A DNA stretch of 64,000 nucleotides from positions 1-64,000 of the forward strand of contig JAFSTN010000014.1 in the NCBI GenBank assembly GCA_017450485.1, read 5' to 3'. This DNA comes from Lachnospiraceae bacterium (lineage in GTDB: Bacteria; Bacillota; Clostridia; Lachnospirales; Lachnospiraceae). Of the stretch, positions 62,890 through 64,000 are shown piece after piece. The notes below the pieces were generated by a model. That model saw only the letters and a list, made by a program, of their open reading frames with translations, was not told the DNA's origin and did not search any database. A program made the position numbers and the translations under genes. The stretch's first letter is position 1. Every line of letters begins with the position of its first letter.

Positions 62890-64000
62890 ATGGGTAGAGA
62901 GCAAGAAGAACAGTTAAAGAAGAAAAAAAAGGTAGAGCTTCAGGTGGAGCAGCCCACCTATGAAGAGATCCAGAATCCGGCATGGATGATGGTGGACAAA
63001 GCGACATTTACTTCCGAGGGAACCGGTAAGAATGCCGCTTCTTATGCTGAATATAACAAATACGACATTAAGCAGCTTTGTGATGAGCTTGCCAATGATA
63101 CAGGTTCTAAATCCGATACATTCATGAATATGTATAACTCCGTGAATGACCTTATCACGCTGGCTACAACGGGCGGCCAGTATGAGGTAGAGAATAAGAA
63201 GCTTACCGCCGATTTCTTCGAGACATTCTATAATGCCCGAATGCATGTCAGTCATTATCTCTATACCCGTGACGGATTCCACTGGACCGGTAAGGGTGAG
63301 CGCAGAATACAGATCGTCAGACGTATCGGAGCCATCCTCGGGAAGCTCAATAACCAGATAGAAGAATACAAGGCCTCCCTGACTCCGGAGAAGGCACGTA
63401 TGCTGGAGTACAGACAGCAGAATCTCTCCCCCGAAGAGATCGAGCAGCGTGAGGAGAATTTCCGCATCAAGCAGGCTACCGAAGAAATGGTAAATATCGT
63501 TTCTACGGGAGAGTACGGTCCTAAGGTGGGTGAAAAGGAACGTACCGAACTGGCCAAGAAATGGATCGTCGGCGGCTATTCAGAGACTATCAGGCAGCTC
63601 CTCGACGGCTCGACAATGGATGAACTCAAGAATAAAGATGACTTCATCGCCTTCATAGAGGATCATAATAACCGCATGCTGGCGAACAGGATGACCGTAA
63701 GCCTGCTGGTTGATAAGAAGAGCAAACTGACATCGGATACCCCCTGGGTCCGTAACTCTCTCATGCAGTATGTCATAGCGGGACTGGGCGAAGATGCGAT
63801 GTTTACGCTTAAGCCTCAGGAGATCGCGGACAAAGCGCTGACTCTGATGGATGACTATGCGAATACGAATAAGGATTATATAGAGCGGACATCCAAGAGA
63901 GCGAAGAAGTTCTCCAAAGAACTGCATATCCCGCTGGATATATCGGAACTGTATGAGTATCCGATCATGAAACAGCTCATAGACGAATCCGATGATGACG
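62890..64000 (+). CDS. large unknown protein, 5' part (runs off the window)
   Basis: An open frame of 370 codons without a stop up to the window end. AAGGAG precedes ATG 62890. The protein begins MGREQEEQLKKKKKVELQVE, is hydrophilic and helical, and lacks a signal sequence or membrane segment. Recognisable enzyme motifs are absent. The first 150 residues (NMYNSVNDLITLATTGGQ, FYNARMHVSHYLYTRDGF) show a spacing of aromatic and Asn residues similar to residues ~335-405 of the giant protein at 47437, and its start resembles the remnant at 50673. It follows SARP-like operator 2. I do not recognise a family. Confidence 0.85.
   Translation, partial: MGREQEEQLKKKKKVELQVEQPTYEEIQNPAWMMVDKATFTSEGTGKNAASYAEYNKYDIKQLCDELANDTGSKSDTFMNMYNSVNDLITLATTGGQYEVENKKLTADFFETFYNARMHVSHYLYTRDGFHWTGKGERRIQIVRRIGAILGKLNNQIEEYKASLTPEKARMLEYRQQNLSPEEIEQREENFRIKQATEEMVNIVSTGEYGPKVGEKERTELAKKWIVGGYSETIRQLLDGSTMDELKNKDDFIAFIEDHNNRMLANRMTVSLLVDKKSKLTSDTPWVRNSLMQYVIAGLGEDAMFTLKPQEIADKALTLMDDYANTNKDYIERTSKRAKKFSKELHIPLDISELYEYPIMKQLIDESDDD

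Overview
The window reads as chromosome from a Gram-positive, gut- or rumen-type clostridium, most likely a Lachnospiraceae (Butyrivibrio-like) bacterium. This is inferred from gene content and order: clpC, a small conserved gene, radA and an LCP protein in series; pyrE overlapped by a small membrane gene; purE-purM-purN-purD; an M29 aminopeptidase; SH3b surface proteins; and a very large set of GGDEF, HD-GYP, SpoIIE-type PP2C and propeller-kinase sensors. Base composition looks mid-GC, and most genes lie on the + strand with strong AGGAGG-like ribosome binding sites or ATGA-type overlaps.

Layout. 0.2-12 kb is accessory and partly decayed. It has an alpha/beta hydrolase with a doubtful 5' end, a flavin reductase, a run of gene remnants (DUF1848, MarR, flavodoxin, MerR, YhfC, LysR), a methyltransferase, an MmcQ-alkyltransferase fusion, a hybrid histidine kinase on the - strand, three zinc-ribbon/membrane proteins, a P-loop kinase, a deoxyinosine glycosylase, a TIM-barrel isomerase, GNAT and RsgA remnants, and an intact GNAT gene. 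Four copies of a 29-bp REP-like palindromic repeat are embedded here and form gene ends. 12-19 kb holds an overlapping operon (sugar-binding lipoprotein, two diguanylate cyclases, LytTR regulator, DUF3021 protein) and an ABC exporter. 19-38 kb is mostly housekeeping: alkD-like, pyrE, M29 peptidase, pur genes, SH3b protein, clpC, radA, LCP, a heterodimeric ABC exporter, a PAS-GGDEF protein and tRNA-Trp.

38-64 kb is the most unusual part: a dense signalling island. It contains a Cache-HAMP-PP2C phosphatase, a small unknown protein, a response regulator whose receiver has Glu in place of the phospho-accepting Asp, a propeller-PP2C sensor and a LytS-type kinase. A GNAT-like protein and a 1064-residue unknown protein follow, then three membrane or unknown genes, two HD-GYP proteins, a second propeller sensor ending in a hybrid kinase, a second response regulator with an intact receiver, and the start of another large unknown protein. 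The two regulators share a SARP-like layout (receiver, winged helix, short BTAD-like tail).

Main discovery. The intergenic regions in front of the two transcription units that encode the large unknown proteins (46.5 kb and 62.8 kb) carry near-identical control sites. Each has heptamers TGTGAYA repeated exactly 11 bp apart, then a -10-like element starting 10 bp after the second heptamer; 24 of 40 aligned bases match. SARP-type activators bind 11-bp-spaced heptamer direct repeats in front of -10 boxes, so I infer that one or both local regulators drive these large proteins. Together the propeller sensors, the receiver/pseudo-receiver pair and their large targets would form a coherent, apparently undescribed signalling system. 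All function assignments come from reading the sequence; no database search was run.
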